Below, piece by piece: positions 23,065 through 33,944 of a stretch of DNA of 64,000 bases. A program made the position numbers and the translations under genes. Every line of letters begins with the position of its first letter. Within the stretch, counting starts at the first letter, position 1. The DNA is from Sepioteuthis lessoniana (lineage: Eukaryota; Mollusca; Cephalopoda; Myopsida; Loliginidae), in contig CAUZXS010005791.1 of assembly GCA_963585895.1 (NCBI GenBank), forward strand, positions 706,673 to 770,672, in the 5' to 3' direction. A model generated the notes under the pieces. The model saw only the letters and a program-made list of their open reading frames with translations, ran no database searches and was not told where the DNA came from.

Positions 23065-24300
23065 ACACACATATAAACATGCATATACACACAATTTCTG
23101 CTAAAAAATGTAAGATAATTTTTAGGAGGATTTGTTTAAATGTATCAATTATTATTATTATTAGAAGAAGAAGAAGAAGAAGTTCATATAAGAAAGAACT
23201 CATTTCTGGAGCATAATCTGACTGCAACTTCCTAAAACTCTCCAAAGTATTTTTCCTAATTTCAGATATATTAATAGTTTTCCAGATTTTTACAGTTTTT
23301 GGTCTCCCAAGTACCAGTACTATGCACAAAGTAAATTAAAAAACCATCTGCCTTATCAAAATGTATTGAGTAAAGAGAAGTGGATTGGCCTGTGTCATGA
23401 GTTTTCTTGTGTGCTAATGATTATGAACTTGATTCTCATTTTTATGTTCCACATATCTTCAGTTCCTGGGATTTCTTCATTTTTAATTTTTATGGATAAA
23501 TCTCTATTTATATTCCAAATATACAGTAGTGACCATGTACCCCACTAACAATTTAAAATAAGATATAGACTTAATTTTCTTCTAACAAAAGATACCAGGA
23601 TTTTATTATTTCTAGTGGAACATTGTACAAACAAAATTGATATTATTAGGTATTATTCCTCACAAAACTCTACAGCCAAAAATAAAACTGCATTGATTTG
23701 GATAATTTTTGCATTGTTACATATTCATATTTTTGGTTACAAACTTTGGTAATAAATAATTATTAATAATATCTGTTTTACTTATATAATGTTTCTCAAA
23801 AAATAAGATCTTGGTAGCTTGATTTTTGAAGAAAATTATTTTTTTTTGTAAAAAAACTGTTAGGTTATACTTATGGGTGATACTGTATTATTAAAAATGA
23901 TAGAGTGTAAATGAAAAAAATACTTTAGGGAGAACTTATAAATAAATATTGATTAATTCTAACCAGTATTTTCAGTATATCAGAAATTCTATTACTGACC
24001 ATTTATTAAAATTTGTCAAATTTTGGTTGATGTATTATGTCTAACTATTCCTGATACAACTCTTTTAACAACAGAAAATAATTTTTTTAAGCAATAATCT
24101 TTACTAATAAATTTTAGAAATTTTGAAGCAATGGGATCTTTTAAATTGTGTCAGAGATGGTGGAATTGCAAGTTCCCTCTTCATTCAAAAATGATTTTGC
24201 ATGCAATTTTTAATTTTAAGTTAGAAAACACTTTTAAGGAAAGACCCAGTGTTTCAGAATAAAATTAAGACTACATCATAACTAAACCTCTATGTAATTA
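23065..24300. other. No gene recognised
   Basis: A+T-rich presumed intron or intergenic DNA with TTA and AAG triplet runs near 23,140-23,180. Nothing further recognised. Confidence 0.5.
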
Positions 24301-26141
24301 ATGTATATTTGACTAACAATAAAGTCTCCTTGATTTTCTTAATATTTCCATCTTTATTGCCATCATCCTCACAACATTATCTCCATAGAGAAAGGATGAA
24401 AGCAACTGTGAAAAAAACATCCTTGCAGCTAATGAATATTTGATTAACAATCAAGTCTCCTTGATTTTCTTAATATTTCCATCTTTATTGCCATCATCCT
24501 CACAACATTATCTCCATAGAGAAAGGATGAAAGCAAATGTGAAAAAACATCCTTGTAGCTAATGAATATTTGATTAAGAATCAAGTCTCCTTGATTTTCC
24601 TAATATTTCCATCTTTATTGCCATCATCCTCACAACATTATCTCCATAGAGAAAGGATGAAAGCAAATGTGAAAAAACATCCTTGTAGCTAATGAATATT
24701 TGATTAACAATCAAGTCTCCTTGATTTTCTTGATATTTCCACCTTTATTGCCATCATCCTCACAACATTATCTCTATAGAGAAAGGATGAAAGCAACTGT
24801 TAAAAAAAATCCTTGTAGCTAATGAATATTTGATTAACAATCAAGTCTTCTTGATTTTCTTAATATTTCCATCTTTATTGCCATCATTCTCACAACATTA
24901 TCTCCATATAGAGAGGATGAAAGCAACTGTGAAAAAACATCCTTGTAGCTAATGAATATTTGATTAAGAATCAAGTCTCCTTGATTTTCTTAATATTTCC
25001 ATCTTTATTGCCATCATCCTCACAACATTATCTCCATAGAGAAAGGATGAAAGCAAATGTGAAAAAACATCCTTGTAGCTAATGAATATTTGATTAAGAA
25101 TCAAGTCTCCTTGATTTTCCTAATATTTCCATCTTTATTGCCATCATCCTCACAACATTATCTCCATATAGAAAGGATGAAAGCAAATGTGAAAAAACAT
25201 CCTTGCAGCTAATGAATATTTGATTAACAATCAAGTCTCCTTGATTTTCTTAATATTTCCATCTTTATTGCCATCATCCTCACAATATTATCTCCATAGA
25301 GAAAGGATGAAAGCAACTGTGAAAAAACATCCTTGTAGCTAATGAATATTTGATTAACAATCAAGTCTCCTTGATTTTCTTAATATTTCCATCTTTATTG
25401 CCATCATCCTCACAATATTATCTCCATAGAGAAAGGATGAAAGCAACTGTGAAAAAACATCCTTGTAGCTAATGAATATTTGATTAAGAATCAAGTCTCC
25501 TTGATTTTCCTAATATTTCCATCTTTATTGCCATCATCCTCACAACATTATCTCCATAGAGAAAGGATGAAAGCAACTGTGAAAAAAACATCCTTGTAGC
25601 TAATGAATATTTGATTAAGAATCAAGTCTCCTTGATTTTCCTAATATTTCCATCTTTATTGTCATCATCCTCACAACATTATCTCCATAGAGAAAGGATG
25701 AAAGCAAATGTGAAAAAACATCCTTGCAGCTAATGAATATTTGATTAAGAATCAAGTCTCTTTGATTTTCCTAATATTTCCATCTTTATTGCCATCATCC
25801 TCACAACATTATCTCCATAGAGAAAGGATGAAGGCAAGTGTGAAAAAACATCCTTGTAGCTAATGAATATTTGATTAAGAATCAAGTCTCCTTGATTTTC
25901 TTAATATTTCCATCTTTATTGCCATCATCCTCACAACATTATCTCCATAGAGAAAGGATGAAAGCAACTGTGAAAAAACATCCTTGTAGCTAATGAATAT
26001 TTGATTAACAATCGAGTCTCTTTGATTTTCTTAATATTTCCATCTTTATTGCCATCATCCTCACAACATTATCTCCATATAGAAAGGATGAAAGCAACTG
26101 TGAAAAAAACATCCTTGTAGCTAATGAATATTTGATTAAAA
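24300..26141 (+). repeat. 130-bp satellite, about 14 tandem copies
   Basis: The block CCATCATCCT recurs at 24,491, 24,621, 24,751, 25,011, 25,141, 25,271 and so on to 26,052, a steady 130-bp step (131 where one A is inserted). Units are nearly identical. Each contains a perfect hairpin, AATCAAG-TCTC-CTTGATT, flanked by TTAAGA and TCTTAA arms. Differences are mostly scattered single bases and recur between units (AACAATC or AAGAATC; CTTAAT or CCTAAT), which implies recent unequal exchange. No open frame runs through it. Confidence 0.95.
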
Positions 26142-26203
26142 AACATTTTTATTAAAGGCTTTTAGAATTTTGTTGACTTGTATTTCTTTCATCTTAAATT
26201 CAG

Positions 26204-26250
26204 TGGTTTTTATTGGAACTTCTCAGATCATAATTATTTCACAGTCATTG
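26204..26250 (+). CDS. Candidate small host exon, gene 1
   Basis: A 47-bp segment lies between a strong acceptor (TTCTTTCATCTTAAATTCAG) and a strong donor (ATTG|GTAAGA). Two frames are open: one base then GFYWNFSDHNYFTVI then one base, or two bases then VFIGTSQIIIISQSL ending in phase 0. The second fits the phase left by the exon ending at 7,586. Splice signals are better than the coding evidence. Confidence 0.35.
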
Positions 26251-26254
26251 GTAA

Positions 26255-27590
26255 GAAGCATGGATCAGTAATAAAGAATAAGCCTCCAGTAAGACACAAA
26301 TTTTGCTTCTCCTTTTCCATTGTAAAATTGTATAAAGAAGAAGACTCCGGCAAAATTAGAATGCAAATTCAGTATTTCTCTCAAGTTTATTGCTTAGTTA
26401 TAATTGGTATTTCTTGTTAGCACCTTTAGAATTCTAGTTATAAAGAGAAGTTATAATTATAAATAACTGAAATTAACATGAAAGCTTGAAGACTGGTCTT
26501 TTCTACTATACTACAAGAGTTGGCTGAAATGCTCATTGGCTGATCAAGATGATGGAATGTGGTTAAATGAAGTTTATTTTTCAGCATAGTTTTCCTTGCA
26601 GTTTCCCCCACTTCTACTTTTATCAGTAAGGCTGTGCTTGAATCCTATTGGTAAAAAAGTTATCAACAACAAATATGACATCCTCATATGAACTTTTCAA
26701 CCTATGAAATCTTCTGCTTACCTTTGTATTACTGATACAATGAGAACCATTCAATAAGTAAAGGAAATTTTTTGAAGAAAAGCAAAATAGATTTTTTTTC
26801 TAGAAATTTTTCTTGATAAATGTAAACTCAGCATTGTTTGGAATTATTCTATTGGAAAAATCATTTTAATCTCAGAAAATATTTGTTTTGAGGCTATTCA
26901 AACAGGCAGTAAATCAAACTGAGTGATCAAGGCTTGAACAGAGGTTTTTCATCAAATTTTTAGTGGCTGAAAAGTGCAAACAGTATGAAATTTACTGAAG
27001 AATGTATGATGTGCATTTATCTAATCTATTGATTGCCTTGAAAAACTTGCAATCACAAATAATTAGTCTTGTTGTTGACTTCTTAAACAAAATTCATCTT
27101 ATTCATTACTATTGATTGCCTTGAAAAATGTGCAACCACAAATAATCAGTCTTGTTGTCAATTCCTTAAACTAAAATCATCTTATCAAATGAATGACCCT
27201 CATATTTAGTATTTGCTAAAAATTCAAGAGTTTGAACTGATCCTCAGTGAATTCTGTTAAGAAATATTTGATAAGAGAAAAATTGCCTGTTGTAATCATT
27301 TATGAGTTTATTTTGGTCACTTTTGTAAAGTAATAGATAATAAACTCTGTGAGAAGAAAATGTTGGACCAGATAAAACATGGTGTACACTAATTTTTTAG
27401 CATTTCATTTCGCATCCAAGTTGACAACTCTTTAAAAAAGCCAAAAAATACAATGATTAGATATACTTGTGTTAGTCAAAATTTTTACAGTATTTTGGTG
27501 CATGCTTGTTTTCAGTGTTTATATCATGTGACTGAATTAGTTAAAGTCATGAAAGGTACCTGTTCTTGTTGGTAGTATTGTGGCAGTTGG
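26255..27590. other. No gene; local duplication at 27,023-27,190
   Basis: Within this stretch, two copies of ATTGATTGCCTTGAAAAA, then AACCACAAATAAT or AATCACAAATAAT and AGTCTTGTTGT lie about 90 bp apart. Otherwise A+T-rich without coding signal. Confidence 0.5.
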
Positions 27591-27594
27591 TGCA

Positions 27595-28015
27595 CTGACA
27601 CATTATGATTATGTGTAATTTGAAAGCTGCACCAATAAAAGTGCAGCATAATTCAATTTGAGAACTAATGCTTTACAAGTTCTAAGTGACCCAATTCACC
27701 ATGAAAGCAATTGAAAACATTGACGGTGTAGTTGTTCGCAGTACAGTAACCAGATGGTTCAGCAAATATTGTTTGAGTTGTAAGAGAACCTTGACAATCT
27801 GGTAGGCCTACAACCATAGATTTTGAGGCTGTTCTCTAAGCCATAGAAGCAAATCCAGTGAAGTCACACTCAGATAGTATCAGGCAAGCTCAGCATCTCA
27901 CAATCCAGTGTGGTTAGTCACCTTCACTACTTTGGCAAAAGTATCTGAATCCTGCTAAATTGTCCCTCAGATTTGCAAGATATTGCAAAACTTTTGACTC
28001 ATCCTAGTATAAAAG
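27595..28015 (+). mobile_element. Mariner/SETMAR-type transposase N-terminal remnant
   Basis: Translated pieces read ELMLYKF, MKAIENI, VVRSTVTRWFSKY and EANPVKSHSDSIRQA, which match in order the helix-turn-helix half of mariner transposases (the IRxxMLYEFKLG, AxRNINxxxG, xxWFxKFRSG and EANPxxTxREL blocks). Stops and frameshifts are present and no catalytic half follows. Family placement is from motif memory. Confidence 0.6.
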
Positions 28016-28019
28016 TCTG

Positions 28020-28795
28020 GGTCATTTGGGGTTGATACTTGAATTAGTGATGAGTAAATATTTATTTCAATGTGTTAAAAGGGTTAATGGCTTTCAAGCA
28101 TTGATAAACCACCTGCAAAACATGAAAATGTTTTTCAACTAGCCTGAAACATGGAATAAACAAGAAAAAGATAATACAACACAAATGAACAGAAAAAAGA
28201 AAAACTTTTTATATTTTATTAATTTTTGATTGATGACAACTCTGTTTTTGTGACATGAATATCTGATTGATATAACTAACCTGTTTAGACAATGAACAAG
28301 ACTAGTTTGTTGCTCTTTTTAAATTACTCTTTTCTGTGTGTATTTTGTGTATGCATGATATATGTGTATATCTGTAAAGTGCATCCACATATAATATGTG
28401 CATGAAGGGATGGATATGATGTCTGTGTTCATGCACAGTATGGTTTTTCTATGTACATATATGATGTGTGTGAGGATGCATATTGTGTGTATGTGTGTAT
28501 TCATGCATAATATGTTTATATGTATGTAATATCCTATATGACTATGAGATCTTATTTCTTAGTATGCAACTAATGTACTGTAATTAAGTAGAAGTACCGA
28601 ATCTCTTAACGCATGTAGTGATTGATCATATACACAGATAATATGTAAAGGGTTTTATGGATACTCCTTCATGCCAAATCAGAGAATGAAGGTGTTTTTG
28701 GAGTTTTTTCTTTTACTTTCTTTCTTTTATTTATTTCATTTTTTATTCTTTAGTGGCGGGGAGTTGATTTTTTTCTTTTTTGTTACATGTTACAT
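28020..28795. other. No gene; TATG-type repeats
   Basis: Contains imperfect TGTGTATG and ATGTGTGTA units at 28,330-28,520. Nothing else recognised. Confidence 0.5.
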
Positions 28796-28799
28796 TCTT

Positions 28800-29925
28800 A
28801 AGTACAGATAAAATTTATACGGTACATTCTTAACTACAGATAATGCAACACTTCAATTAAGTACAGATAGCACAACATTCAATTAAGTAAAGAAAGCCTA
28901 ACACTTTAATTAAGTACAGAAAACCTAACACTTCAATTTAGTACAGATAACACGACACTTCAATTAAGTACAGATCATGCAACACTTTAATTGAGTACAG
29001 ATAACCCAACACTTCAATTAAGTACAGAAAACGCAACTCTTCAATAAAGTAGAGATAGCCCAACACTTCAATTGAGTACAGATAACCTAACACTTCAATT
29101 AAGTACAAATAGCACGACACTTCAATCAAGTACAGATAGCCCAACACTTCAATCAAGTACAGATAGCCCAACACTTCAATTAAGTACAGATAAGGCAACA
29201 CTTCAATTAAGTACAGATAACACAACACTTCAATTAAGTAGAGATAGCCCAACACTTCAATTAAGTACAGATAACGCGACACTTCAATTAAGTACAGATA
29301 ATACAACACTTCAATTAAGTAAAGATAATGCAACACTTCAATTAAGTACAGATAAAGCGACACTTCATTTAAGTACAGATGACACAACACTTCAATTAAG
29401 TACAGATAATGCAACACTCCAATTAAGTACAGATAACACGACACTTCAGTTAAGTACAGATAATGCAACACTTCAATTAAGTACAGATGATGCGACACTT
29501 CAATTAAGTACAGATAACACGACGCTTCAATTAAGTACAGATAACATGACACTTCAATTAAGTAAAGATAATGCAACACTTCAATTAAGTACAGATAACA
29601 CGACACTTCAATTAAGTACAGATAACACGACGCTTCAATTAAGTACAGATAACACGACACTTCAGTTAAGTACAGATAATGCAACACTTCAATTAAGTAC
29701 AGATAATGTGACACTTCAATTAAGAACAGATAACGTTACACTTCAATTAATTACAGATAATGCAACACTTCAATTAAGTACAGATAATGCGACACTTCAA
29801 TTAAGTACAGATAATGTGACACTTCAATTAAGTACAGATAACACGACACTTCAATTAAGTACAGATAATGCGACACTTCAATTAAGTACAGATAACATGA
29901 CACTTCAATGCAACACTTCAATTAA
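28800..29925 (+). repeat. 27-bp minisatellite, about 40 copies
   Basis: Unit: AGTACAGATAAYRCRACA then CTTCAATTA. Because 27 is divisible by three, each strand carries a long open frame: + strand 29,072-30,010 (nonapeptide repeats of the type STDNATLQL) and minus strand 28,938-29,714 (repeats like YLYLIEVSC). No splice or promoter support, no signal peptide and no non-repeat domain, so I treat it as non-coding. Variation concentrates in the RCRACA part of the unit. Confidence 0.9.
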
Positions 29926-30004
29926 GTACTTGTCATTAATAGGAAGTGAAATAGTATTCTTTTACTTTTTGTACTATTCCTATTTTTGCTCAGATAAAAA
30001 TGGT

Positions 30005-30420
30005 TATTAAACTTTCTTTCTTTCTTTCTTTCTTTGCTGCTTTTCTTCTTTTCTGCTTGGTTTCCTCCTTTCTTCCTTGTTTTTCTTCTTTCTTCCTACC
30101 AAGGTTTTCTTTCTTTCTTTCAATATTGTTTTCTTTTTACTTTCATGTTTGCTTTATTCATTTTTAGCATTTTTTTATTCTGATTCATTGTTTTTTTTTT
30201 TTCAAATTCCATTTATTTTATTTTCCATTGTTTTAATTTTCCCTTCATACTTTTTTTCTTTTTTCCATTCCTGTGCAAACATTTCATTCAATACTTTTAT
30301 CTTATCTTTACCAATATCATCATTTCTTATTCTTAACCACAGAACTCTTTTTCTTTTTCGTTTTCTTTTCTTGTTATATCTTAGCTCAGCCTTTCTTTTT
30401 TTCTACTGATTATCACTTGG
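30005..30420 (+). repeat. Polypyrimidine tract
   Basis: About 400 bp of C/T-rich sequence beginning with (CTTT)n. The phenylalanine-rich open frames here are compositional. It lies directly upstream of the acceptor at 30,458. Confidence 0.85.
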
Positions 30421-30458
30421 TTGAATTCTTTAACTGTGCACTTGTTGGCTTTCTACAG

Positions 30459-30499
30459 TTTCAGCAATCCATGATGATTTGGTGCCTTTATCTTGGAAG
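30459..30499 (+). CDS. Candidate small host exon, gene 1
   Basis: A 41-bp segment has an excellent acceptor (TTGTTGGCTTTCTACAG) and a donor (GGAAG|GTGTAA). With two leading bases it reads SAIHDDLVPLSWK and ends in phase 0, which would join the exon ending at 7,586 and lead in phase into VIAIYDETEKVSKIGRT at 31,101. In the other open frame it reads FQQSMMIWCLYLG. The first looks more protein-like. Transcript data are needed. Confidence 0.4.
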
Positions 30500-30639
30500 G
30501 TGTAAAGAATTTTAATGAGCATTTTATAATTATCTCCATTATACTAAAAATTTGGATGATTAAAAAAATAACCTTCATTATGAATGAAGATCCCTCAAAA
30601 TTTTCCTACAGCTGCAAATTGGACTCAACATAGCATTGT

Positions 30640-31015
30640 CTTGTTGTCAGTGCTTAGAATATGCTATCCTTGGCAGAGGGGTAAGAACCCCACACTGCAA
30701 AGGGGTGTCCTGGGTATGACACAACATCTTTTGGTAAGGCTACAGTTCTGGAAGTCTGGCGATTGTGGAGTCCCTTTTTCATTGCCAGTACTCCAAGGTC
30801 CACTCTGACCTAAAGTAATAGTATCTATTAGTGTCCTATCTATGGGTCAAATAAATCTGTTTACAAATCATTTGTACTTGATACGACTGTTTGGCAAAAA
30901 AACCTTGGAGAAACAACTTCACAAAAAATGTAAAAATGAACAAACAATGAACATGGTTTTATAATTTCTAGGTATATAATAACCCTATATTGGTTGACAT
31001 ACTGTTAAAATCACT
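30640..31015 (+). repeat. R1 repeat, subtype b, full with tail
   Basis: Contains GCTTAGAATATGCTATCC, AAAGGGGTGTCCTGGGTATG, GCTACAGTTCTGG, CTATGGGTCAAATAAATCTG and a tail AATAACCCTATATTGGTTG. It sits in an intron of candidate gene 1. Confidence 0.8.
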
Positions 31016-31100
31016 CAAGTGAAATTGAAATTGCATTATTTGCTAAGTTAATCTATTTTAAGTGTATTGCCCAAATATAAATATTCTGTGTTTTTGCTAG

Positions 31101-31169
31101 GTTATTGCAATATATGATGAAACTGAAAAAGTGTCAAAGATTGGACGGACATGTTTCCTACTGGAATAA
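31101..31169 (+). CDS. Candidate host exon of uncertain end, gene 1
   Basis: After the acceptor GTGTTTTTGCTAG the phase-0 frame reads VIAIYDETEKVSKIGRTCFL and meets a stop at 31,167. A second frame reads LLQYMMKLKKCQRLDGHVSY and reaches a weak donor (AAA|GTTAAT). Neither links in phase to the exon at 31,297 using a clear GT donor. It may be an alternative last exon or not an exon. Confidence 0.3.
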   Translation, partial: VIAIYDETEKVSKIGRTCFLLE

Positions 31170-31296
31170 TGTCATCAAAGTTAATGTATTACTCAATTTT
31201 CTTTGTGGAGTAATGAATTGATTCAGATGATGTTATTCCTATAGTGAAACATATAAATATGATTTTATAAACTGTCTACTTATTCTCATACTACAG

Positions 31297-31376
31297 GATT
31301 TCATTTCAAAACTTACTGTCTGTGTACCCTGATCCAGATGAATTATTAAATCAGAGATGTGATTTAATAACTAGAT
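31297..31376 (+). CDS. Host exon, gene 1, penultimate
   Basis: An 80-bp exon with acceptor TCATACTACAG and donor AGAT|GTAAGC. Only one frame is open: one base, 26 codons (ISFQNLLSVYPDPDELLNQR, then CDLITR), one base. The last base T joins TC of the exon at 31,733 to give a phenylalanine codon, so the two exons are phase compatible. Composition is typical of a soluble protein. The family is not recognised. Confidence 0.65.
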
Positions 31377-31732
31377 GTAAGCATAGAAATAAATTTAAAC
31401 TATAGCTGAAAATCTAAGATAATAATTAATTGACTATAAAAATAATATGGAATTGGGATAGATAATGTAAAATAAAAGATGAGGCTTATGTACGTTTCAA
31501 AAAGAAAAAAAGCGGGCGGGGAATAAATGACATTAGGGAAAGTTGGAGCTTAAGACATGTATTACTGTACTTGATTAAATTGTGGTCTTTGCTTTTCATG
31601 TTTATTTGGAATAATTTAATTTGGTTATAATTCCTTATTTTATTGTTAAACCTAAAGACTTACTTTAAAATGAAGTTTAAATTATTGTAAAAAATAAATT
31701 AAAACTTACGTTTCCTTGTCATTTTGTTATAG

Positions 31733-31794
31733 TCTCCATCGGAGACCGGAAGAAATGTTTAATGGGAGAAGGCTCCTTCCCTTCCTTCCTGTAA
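31733..31794 (+). CDS. Host terminal exon, gene 1
   Basis: Acceptor TTGTCATTTTGTTATAG is followed in the frame set by the previous exon by SIGDRKKCLMGEGSFPSFL and a TAA at 31,792-31,794. An AATAAA at 31,900-31,905 lies about 105 bp downstream, giving a plausible short 3' UTR. I do not recognise the C-terminus. The alternative open frame (MSFCYSLHRRPEEMFNGRRL) would need no splice but would ignore the acceptor and the phase match. Confidence 0.6.
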
Positions 31795-31899
31795 TCACCA
31801 CCATTCTGGCTGTATTCATTATCCCCATGTTGGATCTGAAGAAGTTCTGTGAAATTTGTTTTGGAGTTATTGATATATCAATGCTCTTAGAAGGGTGGA

Positions 31900-31905
31900 A
31901 ATAAA
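31900..31905 (+). promoter_or_regulatory. Polyadenylation signal AATAAA
   Basis: Consensus hexamer downstream of the predicted gene 1 stop codon. A T-rich stretch follows at about 31,930-31,940. Confidence 0.45.
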
Positions 31906-32077
31906 TTTATAATCCTAATGTGACTGAATTTTGTTTTTTTCGTGAAAGAATATTCGCTATGTGATATTATTTACATTGAGCTCTTTACCAGGAATATTTG
32001 AATATTTGAATTTTGAATTATTCAATTGTCCTGACAGAATTGTTCCCTATTCCAGATTTACTAGATTGAAGGATACC

Positions 32078-32111
<34 letters not shown>

Positions 32112-32112
<1 letters not shown>

Positions 32113-32330
32113 CCTAATGAGTAGAGGATTCATCAATGGTTCAGGAGACTGGGGTTCAATCCCAGGTCAAGTCATACCAAAGACTCAAAAAATGGTACTT
32201 GATACCGCCTTTCTTAACACTCAGCATAATGTAAGGATCAAGGGTAAAGTGGAGCAATCCAGGGAATGGAGTAGCTATTGAAAAAAGGAGCCTTCAGGTC
32301 ACCCATGACAAAGATCGCTAACTTTGCTTA
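32112..32330 (+). repeat. SINE1, full length
   Basis: Head: CTAATGAGTAGAGGATTCAT and ACTGGGGTTCAATCCCAGG (B box). Body: GATACCGCCTTTCTTAACAC and GTAAAGTGGAGCAATCC. It starts directly at the end of an (AT)n tract (32,085-32,111). Confidence 0.85.
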
Positions 32331-32462
32331 TATATGTATTTATGAATACATTTCTATGTCTGTATGTGTATTTATGTATATATGTATGTATGTGTGTGTT
32401 TGTTTATGTGCATGCATATGTGTGTTTTTATATATATTTATATATATACACACACACACAGT

Positions 32463-33925
32463 TGCACCCAAAATTATCTGTACCCCTGTATAATTTTAGT
32501 ATATTTTTGAAAAACATTTCAATATTATAATTTTTTTTAATGGTTATATTGAAATTTTCTAAGTGAAGAATAATACCGAAAATAAATGTTTTGCAAAAAA
32601 ATTAATTTTGTAGAAATAAGATACAAAAATTAAAAATGAAGCATGTTCATATTTATTCATACTCTATGGAATTATCTGCTGCAAAACACTTGTAGTCAAA
32701 CTAAGTAATGTTACTGGTTTAATAGTGGATTTTGATTGATTCATGATGATATTCATACTAATTATGGTAACAAAAAAGAAGGTCTGTATTGAGTTAAGAC
32801 AAAATAATTGTAAATGCTCATAAGAATGATAGTAACTACAAATCTATTTTTAAGCAGTTTGATATCCCAAAATCAACTGTTCAAAGCATCAAACAGAAGT
32901 TTAAAAAGTTTAATGCTGTTCAAAACCTTATAGGATGAAGAAGAAAGGAAAAACTTTCACCTCGATCAGTAAGATATGTTGTGCAAGTAAAAGCCTGAGA
33001 ATTACAGGAAAAGTGTCTTTACAAAATCTCATTATGGAGGGAATAGAAATTTTGAGATCAACACTACAAAAAACACTTAAAAAGGACAAACTTAAAGGAT
33101 AATGATGAAGGAACACACCTCTTCTTACTGCAAGACACATAAAAGCCTGATTATATTTTGCCATTAAATATATTGATGAAGAGACTAACCTCTGGTCATT
33201 AGTTTTATGATCAGATCAGACAAATATTGAACTTTTCGGTCATAGGGATGTTTCTTTTGTTTAGAGAAAAAAAGGTGAAGCTTTTAAACCTAAAAACACT
33301 ATCACAACTGTTAAACATGGTGGTAGGAGTCTTATGTTTTGGAGTTGTTTCTCCGTGAATGGAACTGGAAGTCTTGTGAGGGTTGAAGGAATCATGAAGC
33401 AAGACCAATATGTAAAAATTCTTAGAGAGAATTTGGAAAAGTCTCCCAAAGCTCTGGATATGGGATTTGGTATGATGTTTCAACATGATAATAACCTGAA
33501 GCATACTGCCAAATCTGTTTAAAAATGGCGGCAAGATAATAAAATAAACATTCTGGATGGGCCATTCCAAAGCCCAACCCGATCAAAAATTTATTGGTGG
33601 TTATTAAGAAAAATACCCTTATGAGGAAACCCAAAAATCTTATAGAATTAGAAAAAATTGTCATAGAGGAGTGGTCCAATGTTTTTGTTAATGTTTACAA
33701 GAATTGAGTTAACTAGAGGAAATGTCTTGAGGCAGTTATTAAAAATAAGGAGTTTGTAACAGGTTATTGAGATGGGTACAAATAAATATGAACATGCTTC
33801 ATTATTAATTCTTACTCTTTACTTCTATAAAATTTGATTTTTCCAAAAACACTGATTTTGTATATAACTTACAAAATTTTGGTATGAGTATTATCAAAAA
33901 ATTCTCTAATCTAAAAATATTCTGA
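32463..33925 (+). mobile_element. Tc1-like transposon, dead
   Basis: The + strand shows transposase pieces in order: FKQFDIPKSTVQSIKQKFKK (HTH), WSLVL with a damaged SDQTNIELFG, KHGGRSLMFWSCFSVNGTGS at about 33,310, the second catalytic region FQHDNNLKHTAKSV at 33,478-33,519, and WWLLRKI in place of the usual NLWWLLKK. Several stops and frameshifts. The ends form an inverted-repeat arm: AATGAAGCATGTTCATATTT at about 32,635-32,655 is repeated inverted near 33,785. The outer left end is near 32,463; the outer right end seems cut by the gypsy fossil. Confidence 0.85.
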
Positions 33926-33944
33926 TGATAATCTGTGTTTAACA

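Noticed and set aside
24300-26141. CRISPR-like array
   Set aside because: The whole 130-bp unit repeats without unique spacers, and the genome is animal. It is a satellite.
26600-26623. A 24-bp micro-exon between TTTTCCTTGCAG and GTAAGG
   Set aside because: Both splice sites look good, but 24 bp of pyrimidine-rich sequence gives no coding evidence.
29072-30010. A 312-residue Ser/Thr-rich repeat protein
   Set aside because: The 27-bp unit keeps any frame open, the opposite strand is equally open and the non-repeat end is pyrimidine-rich junk. Listed as a minisatellite; kept only as a finding.
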